A DNA stretch of 64,000 bases from JBGSUZ01 sp963677505 (lineage in GTDB: Bacteria > Bacillota > Clostridia > Peptostreptococcales > Acidaminobacteraceae). Made by a program: the position numbers and the translations under genes. Where the stretch lies: positions 20,523 to 84,522 of the forward strand of contig CAXXWB010000041.1 in assembly GCA_963677505.2 (NCBI GenBank), given 5' to 3'. The notes beneath the pieces are model-generated. The model was not told the DNA's origin and made no database searches. It was given only the letters and a program-made list of their open reading frames with translations. Of this stretch, positions 17,750 to 26,124 are shown piece after piece (position 1 is the stretch's first letter; each line of letters starts with the position of its first letter).

Positions 17750-17826
17750 GAAGTTAGGTATGGAGATTAATGAAATTTTATTAAATCTACACAACCTAGG
17801 GCTTCAAATAAGAAGGAGGAAGCAGC

Positions 17827-18810
17827 ATGTCAGCAGATTTAAAATACGTCCTTGCAGTACCCAATTTCAGTGATGGCCGTAACAAAGCCGCAATAGATGA
17901 AATTGTCAGTGCTGTACGTGGGGTTGAAACGGTGAAAATCGTAGCCGTTGAACCAGAATACAACTTTAATCGTACGGTTCTTACCTTTATATGTGAACCT
18001 CAGTTTGTTAAAAAAGCAATGATGACTATGGCTGAACATGTTTATAAACATGTTAACATGGAAGTTCAAAAGGGAGATCATCCGAGAATTGGAGCTTTAG
18101 ATACAGCACCTGTATTCCCGCTTCAAAACATCTCTATCGATGAAGTAAAGGCTTTAGCAGAGGAAATTGGACAAGGCTTATTCGATACATATCAAACACC
18201 GGTCTATTTCTCAGGTCTCAACGCTAGAACCGAGTATAAAAAATCTAATACCAATATTAGAAAAGGACAGTATGAAGGTCTTAAAGCCCTTCTGGAAGAT
18301 GAAAATCATCCTGATAGAGATATGCGTAAACCGGATTTATCTGTAGACGGCAAATTACATCCTAAAATGGGTGGTTGTACAGTCAGCGCAGATTTTGAAG
18401 GACTTACAGCTTACAATGTCTTTTTGGACACCGAAGATACAAAACTTGCCAATGAAATTGCCAAAATTGTAAAAGATCCGACCCTTGGATGGAATTCAAT
18501 CAAAAGTATTGGATTCAAAGACGAAGGACATATTGGAACCGCTGTTTCAATGAACGTTTTTGACGCGGCTAGCACACCTTTGGCAATGCTTAGAAACTTT
18601 GTGGAAACCGAAGGAGAAAAGCGAGACGCAAAAGTCATTGGTACACAAATTGTGGGACCGGTTAAGCTACAATACTTAATTGATTCCGCTAAAGCTTATG
18701 GTTTCACATTTGACGGCGACTACAATGCTTTAATCAAATGCCTTGCAGACCATATGGGTTTAGAAGGTTTCCAAGCTACATCAATCATTGAGTATCATCT
18801 TGAAGCATAA
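17827..18810 (+). CDS. Formiminotransferase (glutamate or glycine formimidoyltransferase)
   Basis: Transfers a formimino group to tetrahydrofolate. The 327-aa protein covers only the transferase part of FTCD; the cyclodeaminase domain is absent. The conserved catalytic His is His85 in GDHPRIGALD, and VPNFSDGR opens the protein. Start ATG follows AAGGAGGAAGCAGC. It is the first gene of the catabolic operon with fhs next. No histidine degradation (hut) genes are present, whereas purine genes are, so glycine formiminotransferase (using formiminoglycine from xanthine) is a better fit than the histidine-pathway enzyme. A separate cyclodeaminase must be encoded elsewhere. Confidence 0.88.
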   Translation: MSADLKYVLAVPNFSDGRNKAAIDEIVSAVRGVETVKIVAVEPEYNFNRTVLTFICEPQFVKKAMMTMAEHVYKHVNMEVQKGDHPRIGALDTAPVFPLQNISIDEVKALAEEIGQGLFDTYQTPVYFSGLNARTEYKKSNTNIRKGQYEGLKALLEDENHPDRDMRKPDLSVDGKLHPKMGGCTVSADFEGLTAYNVFLDTEDTKLANEIAKIVKDPTLGWNSIKSIGFKDEGHIGTAVSMNVFDAASTPLAMLRNFVETEGEKRDAKVIGTQIVGPVKLQYLIDSAKAYGFTFDGDYNALIKCLADHMGLEGFQATSIIEYHLEA

Positions 18811-18883
18811 CAATGAACTGTTATGAAACAATCTAGTTGACAAAGACCCGCACATCTTTATCAAATTTTGGAGGTTATGAGTG

Positions 18884-20554
18884 ATGAAAACAGACGTACA
18901 AATCGCACAGGAAGCAAAAATGTTACCTATAAAGGATGTAGCTGCGAAAGTTGGCCTTACAGAGGACAATCTTGAACTCTACGGCAACTACAAAGCGAAG
19001 ATTCATTTAGATGTATTAGATAAATATAAAGATAAACCAGACGGCAAAGTAATTCTTGTTACGGCTATTAACCCAACAGCGGCAGGAGAAGGGAAAACAA
19101 CTACAAATGTAGGTCTCAGCATGGGTCTTGCGAAAATCGGCAAAAAGACTTTCACAGCCCTTAGAGAACCTTCTTTAGGTCCTTGCTTTGGTGTTAAAGG
19201 CGGCGCAGCTGGTGGCGGTTATGCACAAGTCGTTCCGATGGCAGATATTAACCTTCACTTCACAGGGGATATTCATGCGGTAACGACTGCAAACAACCTT
19301 TTGGCAGCTCTTCTGGACAACCACCTTCAACAAGGCAATCTTTTAGGCATTGACCCTAAGAGAATTGTTTGGAGAAGAGTAGTAGACATTAATGACAGAG
19401 CCCTTAGAAATATCGTAGTAGGTATGGGTGCTAAAGGCGATGGCGTTGTGAGACAAGATGGTTTCGATATTTCAGTTGCTTCAGAAGTTATGGCAATTCT
19501 TTGCCTTGCAACTAGCATGAGAGACCTTAAGGAAAGACTTTCTAAAATGATTGTTGCTTATTCATACACTGGAAAACCTGTTACAGCAGGAGATTTGGAA
19601 GCGACGGGTTCAATGGCGCTCTTGTTAAAAGATGCTTTGATGCCAAATATCGTTCAAACTTTAGAAAATACACCAGCGCTTATTCACGGCGGTCCTTTTG
19701 CCAATATCGCTCATGGATGTAATTCAGTTGTAGCTACTAAAATGGCTCTTAAACTAGCGGACTACGTGGTGACAGAAGCAGGCTTTGGCGCTGACCTTGG
19801 TGCTGAGAAATTCTTCAACATCAAATGCAGATATGCGGGACTCAAACCAGCGGCGGCAGTTATTGTGGCGACAGTAAGAGCGCTTAAAAATCACGGTGGC
19901 GTTGTTAAAGCTGATCTTAATAACGTGAATATGGAAGCTTTGGCAGCTGGATTTGAAAATTTGGAAAAACAAATTGAAAACATTCAAAAACATGGTGTTC
20001 CTGCAATTGTTGCAATCAATGCTTTCCCTACAGATACAGATGAAGAACTTAAATTTGTTGAAGAACATTGCAACAAATTAGGCGTAGATGTTGTTCTTTC
20101 AGAAGTTTGGGCAAAAGGCGGAGACGGCGGTGTTGCTCTTGCTAAAAAAGTCGTAGAAGTTGCTGAGTCAGGTAAATCTAACTATCATCCACTCTATGAA
20201 CTTGATATGCCTACAAAACAAAAAATTGAAACCATTGCAAAAGAAATATATGGTGCAGACGGTGTAGAATTTACTTCGAAAGCACTTAAAGATATTGCTA
20301 AATTTGAGGAAGATGGTTTGGGTCACTTGCCAATTTGTATGGCGAAGACTCAATACTCTCTTTCTGATGACCCTAAACTTCTTGGCAGACCGAAAAACTT
20401 CAAAATCACTATCAGAGAAGTGAAAGCTTCTGCTGGTGCAGGCTTCTTGGTAGCCCTTGCAGGGGATATTATGAGAATGCCTGGGCTTCCAAAGGTGCCA
20501 GCGGCAAATCACATTGACATCTTAGAAGACGGCGAAATTATAGGTTTGTTCTAG
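18884..20554 (+). CDS. fhs: Formate--tetrahydrofolate ligase
   Basis: Interconverts formate, ATP and THF with 10-formyl-THF. In purine fermenters it runs backwards to make ATP. The 556-aa length, nucleotide loop AAGEGKTTTNVGL, and FGVKGGAAGGGYAQV are characteristic of this strongly conserved enzyme. I start at the ATG at 18884 with GGAGG nine bases before. It is 73 bp downstream of the formiminotransferase and probably co-transcribed, the natural final energy-yielding step of that branch. Confidence 0.97.
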   Translation: MKTDVQIAQEAKMLPIKDVAAKVGLTEDNLELYGNYKAKIHLDVLDKYKDKPDGKVILVTAINPTAAGEGKTTTNVGLSMGLAKIGKKTFTALREPSLGPCFGVKGGAAGGGYAQVVPMADINLHFTGDIHAVTTANNLLAALLDNHLQQGNLLGIDPKRIVWRRVVDINDRALRNIVVGMGAKGDGVVRQDGFDISVASEVMAILCLATSMRDLKERLSKMIVAYSYTGKPVTAGDLEATGSMALLLKDALMPNIVQTLENTPALIHGGPFANIAHGCNSVVATKMALKLADYVVTEAGFGADLGAEKFFNIKCRYAGLKPAAAVIVATVRALKNHGGVVKADLNNVNMEALAAGFENLEKQIENIQKHGVPAIVAINAFPTDTDEELKFVEEHCNKLGVDVVLSEVWAKGGDGGVALAKKVVEVAESGKSNYHPLYELDMPTKQKIETIAKEIYGADGVEFTSKALKDIAKFEEDGLGHLPICMAKTQYSLSDDPKLLGRPKNFKITIREVKASAGAGFLVALAGDIMRMPGLPKVPAANHIDILEDGEIIGLF

Positions 20555-20600
20555 AGTAAAAATTTAGGGTCAGCTAACCCATTATGTGAGGAGGAAAACC

Positions 20601-22139
20601 ATGAAATACGATGTGATTGTTAAAAATGCTATGATACCAGCAATGAACGGTAATGATACGATTGTCACCAACATCCTCGTTAAAGATCAAAAGATCGCAG
20701 GTTTTTTAGAAGCAGTGGACGGCCTTGAAGCAGAGCAGATAATTGATGCAGAGGGTAATTTAGTATTGCCAGGGTGTATTGATTCTCATACCCACTTCAT
20801 GGATCCGGGCTTTACCCACCGTGAGACTTTCCTAACTGGTACAAGCCAATCGGCGGCGGGTGGTGTAACCACTATCATCGATATGCCTTGTTGTTCATCT
20901 CCTCGTTCAGTTCGTTGTGTCAGCTCTCTCAATGAGAAATTGGCAGCCGTTGGCCCAGAAGCCATTGTTGACTATGCCATGTGGGGCGGCGTTACAGGTG
21001 AAGATGTTCGCGAAGGAAATCTCCATCACATTAAGGAACAAGCAGACGCGGGCGTAGTAGCTTTTAAAGTGTACATGACACCTTCAGTACCAACCTACAA
21101 TCGCGTTACTGACCCTGAAATGCACGTTGTCTTCAAAGAAGTAGCGAAAGTTGGACTCCCTGTAGGTGTTCATGCAGAAAACTTCGCAATGTGCGATTAT
21201 TATGTTAAAGAATATCAAAATCAAGGCAGATTAGATGGTCCAGCGTGGTCAGAAGCCAGATTGGAACTTGCTGAGAAAGCAGCCATTCAATTGGGTATCG
21301 CCTTCTCAGAAGAAACAAACGCCAGATACCATGTGGTACATATGAGTACAGGTGTAGGTGCAAGATTGATCGGCGAAGCCAAAAAACGTGGACTGAGTGT
21401 TACTGCAGAAGTTTGCCCTCACTATCTTGTCCTCAACGCACCAGAGGCTATGGCAGAGTATGGAGCGATGGCAAAAATTGCGCCACCTCTTAGAACCAAA
21501 CAAGACAACATCGAATTATGGGAAGGTCTTGCTAACGGCAGTGTAGACTTCGTGGCAACTGACCATGCACCTTATAAAATTCAAGCCAACAAAGACAACG
21601 ATCCAGTCCCAGTTGAAAAAGATGCCCCAGGCATGAACATTTGGACAGCGTTCCCTGGAATTGGCGGGACAGAGACTATGGTCAACATCCTTGTCAGTGA
21701 AGGTTTTAACAAAGGTAGACTCACCCTTGAAAGATTGGTTGAGGTTTTATCTAAAAATGCGGCAATCCACTACGGTTTATATCCTAAAAAAGGCGTCATG
21801 CAAATTGGTTCGGACGCAGACTTTGCCATCATTAACTTGAAAAAAGAATGGGCAATCGATAAGGATATTTCCTTTATGAAAAACAAATACACACCGCTCC
21901 ACGGGTTACAATTAAAAGGCAAAGTAGTAGAAACGATTGTCAGAGGAACTGTGGTCTATAAAGAAGCGCCAAGCGATAAGCAAGGCAAAATCATGGTAGA
22001 GCCAGGCTTCGGACAATATGTTAAGAGACAAAGCGTACAAGAACTTCCAAGAAAAATTCGCTATGAGCACTACAGAGCCATCGGCGCGGACTATTTCGAT
22101 AACGTTCACAGACGCAACATCAACAATGTGATCGATTAA
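20601..22139 (+). CDS. Cyclic amidohydrolase (allantoinase/hydantoinase/dihydroorotase family), candidate xanthine amidohydrolase
   Basis: A binuclear-metal amidohydrolase of 512 aa. Ligands are visible: His63/His65 (DSHTHF), the probable carboxylated Lys156 (AFKVYMTP), His191 (VHAEN), His247 (HVVHMS) and Asp321 (ATDHAPY). Family members open cyclic ureides. In this operon, between fhs and an isochorismatase-like hydrolase, the best fit is hydrolysis of a purine ring amide, such as xanthine to 4-ureido-5-imidazolecarboxylate; allantoinase is the alternative. The C-terminal 60 residues, rich in Arg and Tyr, extend beyond the usual 450-residue length. Start ATG at 20601 follows GAGGAGGAAAACC. 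The substrate is inferred from context only. Confidence 0.82.
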   Translation: MKYDVIVKNAMIPAMNGNDTIVTNILVKDQKIAGFLEAVDGLEAEQIIDAEGNLVLPGCIDSHTHFMDPGFTHRETFLTGTSQSAAGGVTTIIDMPCCSSPRSVRCVSSLNEKLAAVGPEAIVDYAMWGGVTGEDVREGNLHHIKEQADAGVVAFKVYMTPSVPTYNRVTDPEMHVVFKEVAKVGLPVGVHAENFAMCDYYVKEYQNQGRLDGPAWSEARLELAEKAAIQLGIAFSEETNARYHVVHMSTGVGARLIGEAKKRGLSVTAEVCPHYLVLNAPEAMAEYGAMAKIAPPLRTKQDNIELWEGLANGSVDFVATDHAPYKIQANKDNDPVPVEKDAPGMNIWTAFPGIGGTETMVNILVSEGFNKGRLTLERLVEVLSKNAAIHYGLYPKKGVMQIGSDADFAIINLKKEWAIDKDISFMKNKYTPLHGLQLKGKVVETIVRGTVVYKEAPSDKQGKIMVEPGFGQYVKRQSVQELPRKIRYEHYRAIGADYFDNVHRRNINNVID

Positions 22140-22146
22140 AAGAGAT

Positions 22147-22183
22147 AAAGCGGTGAGCGAAGGCGTTCACCGCTTTCTTTTTG
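22147..22183 (+). terminator. Hairpin/terminator inside the catabolic gene cluster
   Basis: AAAGCGGTGA/TTCACCGCTTT stem followed by CTTTTT, between the amidohydrolase and the isochorismatase-like gene. It may split the cluster into two units or attenuate expression of the downstream genes. Confidence 0.7.
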
Positions 22184-22263
22184 CGGAAAGCCAAAACTCA
22201 ACCGAGTGTTGGCGAGGTTTGGCGATAAAATACTAATTTGTTTGAATTAAAGGAGAGAAAAAT

Positions 22264-22875
22264 ATGCCAAGACATGGAATCCTCATTATCGATATGCTCA
22301 ACGATTTTGCAACAGAACAAGGGGCGTTATTCTGCCCAGGTGCTACAACAATCATAGAACCCCTCCAAAAATTAATGGCGTGGGTAAGAGAGAGGAACGA
22401 AAGAGGCCTAGACGACATTCAAATTATTCATATTCAGGAAGCTCATAGAGCGAAAGACGCTGACTTTAGAGTAAGACCACTTCATGCGGTTAAAGGGACT
22501 TGGGGTTCAGATTTTATTCCAGAACTTTATCCAAAGGACGGGGAATATATTGTTCCTAAGAGACGTCACTCAGGTTTCCAACACACAGACCTTGACCTCT
22601 ACCTTAAAGAAGAAGCGTTAGACACGGTGGTTGTGACAGGGGTTTGGACCAATATGTGTGTGCGTTCAACGGCTGCAGATGCTCTGGCTAACGCTTACAA
22701 AGTTATTACAATCAGCGACTGTTGTGCTTCTAAAACAGAAGAAATGCACAAGCATGGACTTGTGGATTTATCCATCTTCACAAAAGTCATGACTTTAGAC
22801 GATTATATTGCAGATTGGGAAGCTGGCAGAGATCCATGGGTTGGCGGCGGCGACCAACAAAATAAGGTAAAATAA
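22264..22875 (+). CDS. Isochorismatase-like cysteine hydrolase
   Basis: A 203-aa cysteine hydrolase. The catalytic triad is visible as Asp10 (IIDMLNDF), Lys99 (VPKRRHSGF) and Cys132 (WTNMCVRSTAADA). Relatives include nicotinamidase, N-carbamoylsarcosine amidohydrolase and ureidoacrylate hydrolase, so a carbamoyl/ureido substrate is plausible. Placed after the cyclic amidohydrolase, it could cleave 4-ureido-5-imidazolecarboxylate to the 4-amino compound, CO2 and ammonia. The start ATG follows AAAGGAGAG. The C-terminal tail is Gly/Gln-rich. Substrate assignment is inference. Confidence 0.85.
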   Translation: MPRHGILIIDMLNDFATEQGALFCPGATTIIEPLQKLMAWVRERNERGLDDIQIIHIQEAHRAKDADFRVRPLHAVKGTWGSDFIPELYPKDGEYIVPKRRHSGFQHTDLDLYLKEEALDTVVVTGVWTNMCVRSTAADALANAYKVITISDCCASKTEEMHKHGLVDLSIFTKVMTLDDYIADWEAGRDPWVGGGDQQNKVK

Positions 22876-22914
22876 ATTCTAGAAATTAAAGCCTATCTTA
22901 AAGGCGGAAACTAC

Positions 22915-23469
22915 ATGAAGAAAATAATCGTAGCAATTACAGGCGGCAGCTGCACTTTGTATGGAGTTGCCCTTCTAAAAACACTGCAAATATTGGGCGT
23001 CCAAACTCACGTGGTGGTTTCTAAAATGGGTTATTATAACCTAAGCCACGAGTGCGAAGTCGATGAAAGCGAAATCAGAGCCTTATCCGATGTCTACTAT
23101 GAAAATGACGATCTTGCAGCGGCTATTGCCAGTGGGTCTTTTAAAACAGATGGCATGATTGTCATCCCTTGTTCCATGAATACCCTCAGTGCCATTGCCA
23201 ATGGCAACAGTCAGAATTTAATCCACAGAGCAGCAGATGTGACTCTAAAAGAAGGCCGTAAGTTGGTCATTGTGTCAAGAGAAATGCCTCTCAGTGCCAT
23301 TCATCTGGAAAATATGCTGAAGCTTGCAAGACTGAATGTATCGGTCATGCCAGCCTCGCCAGGATTTTATCATCAGCCTGAAACCATTGAAGATTTAGTC
23401 ATGATTATGGTAGCACGTGTACTGGATCAAGTGGGCATAGACGCCCCTTTATTCAAACGTTGGGCCTAG
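22915..23469 (+). CDS. ubiX: UbiX-type flavin prenyltransferase
   Basis: Makes prenylated FMN, the cofactor of UbiD decarboxylases. The 184-aa product has the Rossmann start IIVAITGGSCTLYGVALL, the middle motif VIPCSMNTLSAIANG, REMPLSAIHLENM, and PASPGFYHQP near the C-terminus, all family hallmarks. The start ATG lies after AAGGCGGAAACTAC. The next gene is its natural client, UbiD, 12 bp downstream, with no ubiquinone genes around, so the pair is catabolic rather than for quinone synthesis. Confidence 0.93.
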   Translation: MKKIIVAITGGSCTLYGVALLKTLQILGVQTHVVVSKMGYYNLSHECEVDESEIRALSDVYYENDDLAAAIASGSFKTDGMIVIPCSMNTLSAIANGNSQNLIHRAADVTLKEGRKLVIVSREMPLSAIHLENMLKLARLNVSVMPASPGFYHQPETIEDLVMIMVARVLDQVGIDAPLFKRWA

Positions 23470-23481
23470 GAGGTGCCAAAT

Positions 23482-24834
23482 TTGGCCAATCAAATGCTCA
23501 GATCCTGCCTAGAACCTTTGAAAGATAAATATGGCATGCTCACTTGTAATGTTTCGGTAGACCCGAAATTTGAGTTGGGCGGCATATTGGAAAAACTGGG
23601 AAATGATCAACCGGTCCTTTTCCAGAAAATCAAAGGACATCACATGCCAGTTATAGGGGGCATGTTTGGCAAAAGAGAAACCTTTTACGAAATGACAAGA
23701 ACCACCAGAGCCGAAAGGCTCTACAGATACATGGATGCCATGAACAAACCCATCCCGCCAAAACGGGTAAACGAGGGGCCTGTCATGGAAGTTGTACATA
23801 CTAGGAACATTGATTTAGGAAGACTTTTCCCAATGCCTACCTTCCACGAACTGGATTCTTCCAGTTTTATTACGGCAGGCGTATTTGTGATTAGAGATCC
23901 TGAAGACGGTAAAATTTATACTTCAGTCAGACGGTTTCAATTTAACGGCGGCAACAATTTAAGTGTATTGGTAACATCGCCTCACTTGTTTGAACAAATT
24001 CAAAAAGCTAAGGCCATGAAAAAAGACTTTGAATGTGCCATTGTTTTAGGATATGACTATACCTTCCTATTGGCGTCTCAAATTTCTACAAGTCTTTACG
24101 GTGTAGATAAATACGGCTACGACGGTGCTCTAAGAGGAGAACCGTTGGAAGTTGTCAAATGCAAAACCGTAGATTTGGAAGTGCCTTCACAAGCAGAGAT
24201 TGTGATAGAAGGAAAAATTCCATGGAATGAAGAAGTTGTGGAAGGTCCTTTTGGAGAGTTGATGGGTTACTATGGACAAGTGGCGAAACACCCCGTCATG
24301 AAAGTCAGTGCCGTCATGCAGAGAAAAGATGCAATTTTCCAGATTTCAGCCCCTTGTAAAGAAGAACACCTTTCCAATGGTCTGATCAGAGATATGGAAG
24401 TCTTTGCTCATGTAGCAAGGCTTGTAGACGTTAAAGATGTAAATGTGACCATTGGGGCAGGATGCAGGTTCCACGCTATTGTCTCTATTAAGAAAAAGTC
24501 ACCTGGAGACGGAAAAGCGGCAATCATTGCAGCGCTTAGCAGCAGTAAGGACCTTAAACATGTGGTGATTGTAGACGAGGATATTGACGTCTTTGATCCG
24601 AAAGATGTGGAAGGTGCCATTGCTTCTAGGGTGCAAGCTGCCACGGACATGGTAATCATACCAGGAGCCAATGGCACAGGTCTTGACCCTTCTCACTTAA
24701 TTGATGGGGTGACAGATAAGGTAGGCATTGATGCCACCAAGCCTCTTGGCGAACAAGGTCATAAATTTGAAAAAGCACGTATTCCGGGTTATGAAAAAAT
24801 AGACTTGAAAAAATTCTTCCCGGAGCTCAAATAA
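23482..24834 (+). CDS. UbiD family prenyl-FMN-dependent decarboxylase
   Basis: A 450-aa decarboxylase. RRFQFNGGNN carries the conserved Arg, and EGPFGELMGYYG the catalytic Glu region, with the prenyl-FMN/Mn-binding surroundings. Start is TTG at 23482, since the GGAGG at 23469-23473 would overlap the upstream GTG. In a purine operon that also encodes ring-opening hydrolases, the likely substrate is 4-amino-5-imidazolecarboxylate, giving 4-aminoimidazole and CO2, a step known biochemically in purinolytic clostridia. Alternative substrates are other (hetero)aromatic acids. It lies immediately upstream of the shell genes and may be cargo. Confidence 0.88.
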   Translation: MANQMLRSCLEPLKDKYGMLTCNVSVDPKFELGGILEKLGNDQPVLFQKIKGHHMPVIGGMFGKRETFYEMTRTTRAERLYRYMDAMNKPIPPKRVNEGPVMEVVHTRNIDLGRLFPMPTFHELDSSSFITAGVFVIRDPEDGKIYTSVRRFQFNGGNNLSVLVTSPHLFEQIQKAKAMKKDFECAIVLGYDYTFLLASQISTSLYGVDKYGYDGALRGEPLEVVKCKTVDLEVPSQAEIVIEGKIPWNEEVVEGPFGELMGYYGQVAKHPVMKVSAVMQRKDAIFQISAPCKEEHLSNGLIRDMEVFAHVARLVDVKDVNVTIGAGCRFHAIVSIKKKSPGDGKAAIIAALSSSKDLKHVVIVDEDIDVFDPKDVEGAIASRVQAATDMVIIPGANGTGLDPSHLIDGVTDKVGIDATKPLGEQGHKFEKARIPGYEKIDLKKFFPELK

Positions 24835-24888
24835 TTTTCCCAAATCTAGAAGTTTGAAATTTTTTTCAAACTTAAGGAGGGTCAAACA

Positions 24889-25158
24889 TTGAACAAAGCA
24901 CTTGGTTTTTATGAAGTAAAGAGTTTAGTCGCTGCACTAGAAGCGGCAGATGCTATGGTAAAAGCGGCTAATGTGACGATTAAAGATTTTAACAAAGTAG
25001 GTTCAGGTATTGTTGCTGTTGTAGTAGAAGGTGATGTAGCCGCTGTAACTGCGGCGGTAGAAGCGGCAAAAACCTCAGCGACCAGTCTTGGCGAAATCAT
25101 AGCTATCAATGTGATAGCAAGACCGGCAGATGGCATGGAAATGCTATTTGAGGACTAG
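24889..25158 (+). CDS. BMC-H hexameric shell protein 1
   Basis: An 89-aa single-domain bacterial microcompartment shell protein of the EutM/PduA type. The canonical start region ALGFYEVKSLVAALEAADAM is followed by VKAANVTIKDF, the GDVAAV turn and INVIARP near the end. Start is TTG after an AAGGAGG site. Hexamers of this type tile the facets of the shell, with the pore between helices. It is the first of three BMC-H paralogs in the operon. Confidence 0.96.
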   Translation: MNKALGFYEVKSLVAALEAADAMVKAANVTIKDFNKVGSGIVAVVVEGDVAAVTAAVEAAKTSATSLGEIIAINVIARPADGMEMLFED

Positions 25159-25167
25159 GAGGCACTT

Positions 25168-25482
25168 ATGGCGAATCAATTGACCAAACAAGTCATGGCG
25201 GCCATTGTGAGAAGATGTGAAGGCTACGAACCCCTTCCTGAAACTCAGGATTACTGCAGCTATGGGGACGTGAATGTTCGCAACTACAATGACAAAAGCT
25301 ATAATAACTCAAAAGATGCTGGTATTACCCAACGAGAAGAAGCGCTTCTCAGCTCTGTGATTCACAGACAGTCAGAGACGACTGGGCAAAGTAGAGGCAA
25401 CGTCGTGGCACAGAAAGCGCCTAACTTTTCAAAAACGGGTGTTGTGAGTTTAGATGCACTGCTCAGAGAACTTAAAAAATAA
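25168..25482 (+). CDS. Small BMC-operon protein of unknown function
   Basis: I do not recognise this 104-aa protein. It lies 9 bp after the first shell gene and 24 bp before the second, with its own GGAGG site, so it is clearly part of the operon. The N-terminus (LTKQVMAAIVRRCEGY) and C-terminus (VVSLDALLRELKK) look like short amphipathic helices, similar in character to encapsulation peptides that bind shell proteins. The middle (residues about 25-85) is polar, rich in Asn, Tyr, Ser and Gln, and likely disordered. It might link cargo to shell or organise cargo. No catalytic motif is seen. Confidence 0.7.
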   Translation: MANQLTKQVMAAIVRRCEGYEPLPETQDYCSYGDVNVRNYNDKSYNNSKDAGITQREEALLSSVIHRQSETTGQSRGNVVAQKAPNFSKTGVVSLDALLRELKK

Positions 25483-25506
25483 TGATCCCGAAGGGGAGGT
25501 GGCAAG

Positions 25507-25812
25507 ATGGCACAAGGCTATGCACTTGGTATGATTGAAGCCATAGGATTAACAGCGGCAGCGGCAGCACTGGATGCAGGACTCAAAGCGGCAGACGTGA
25601 AATGTGCTGGGGTTGAAAAAGTCATTGGGGTGGATAAAAACATCAGCGTAACAGTGAACTTTATTGGTGAAGTGGCAGCAGTACAAGCGGCTGTTGAATC
25701 TGGCGTTGAAGCGGCAAGTCGTATTGGTAGAGTGGCAGCACATCATGTACTACCAAGACCGCACGAAGAAATTGAATTGTTGTTGAATCAATTTTACAAA
25801 CATAAATTATAA
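25507..25812 (+). CDS. BMC-H hexameric shell protein 2
   Basis: A 101-aa single BMC domain. It opens ALGMIEAIGLTAAAAALDAG, then IGEVAAVQAAVESG and HHVLPRPHEEIE, with a short extra C-terminal tail (LLLNQFYKHKL). It is more divergent than the other two, lacking the MVKAANV motif, so it may form hexamers with a different pore. Start ATG follows AAGGGGAGGTGGCAAG. Confidence 0.95.
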   Translation: MAQGYALGMIEAIGLTAAAAALDAGLKAADVKCAGVEKVIGVDKNISVTVNFIGEVAAVQAAVESGVEAASRIGRVAAHHVLPRPHEEIELLLNQFYKHKL

Positions 25813-25830
25813 ATTTAGGAGGTCTATGAT

Positions 25831-26106
25831 ATGAGTCAAGCATTAGGATTAGTCGAAACTAAAGGTTTAGTAGGGGCAATAGAAGCAGCAGATGCAATGG
25901 TTAAAGCGGCAAATGTTACCATCGTAGGATATGAAAAAATAGGTTTTGGTTTGGTAACGGTTATGGTCCGTGGCGATGTTGGGGCTGTTAAAGCGGCAAC
26001 AGATGCAGGGGCAGAAGCAGCGGCAAGAGTTGGCGAGCTTCACTCTGTACACGTGATTCCAAGACCACATGCAGAAGTTGAGAGAGTGATCCTCGGCAAC
26101 GTATAG
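25831..26106 (+). CDS. BMC-H hexameric shell protein 3
   Basis: A 91-aa single BMC domain closely related to shell protein 1 (ALGLVETKGLVGAIEAADAM, VKAANVTIVGYEKIG, HVIPRPHAEVE). It has the canonical major-hexamer appearance of PduA/EutM. The ribosome site is TTAGGAGG. It lies 18 bp after shell protein 2. Confidence 0.96.
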   Translation: MSQALGLVETKGLVGAIEAADAMVKAANVTIVGYEKIGFGLVTVMVRGDVGAVKAATDAGAEAAARVGELHSVHVIPRPHAEVERVILGNV

Positions 26107-26124
26107 ACTTAAAGGAGGAGGGTC

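Noticed and set aside
17362..17826. Possible folate or xanthine riboswitch before the formiminotransferase-fhs genes
   Set aside because: I looked for known THF and xanthine (NMT1-type) aptamer cores and saw none; only an inverted repeat and a promoter candidate remain.
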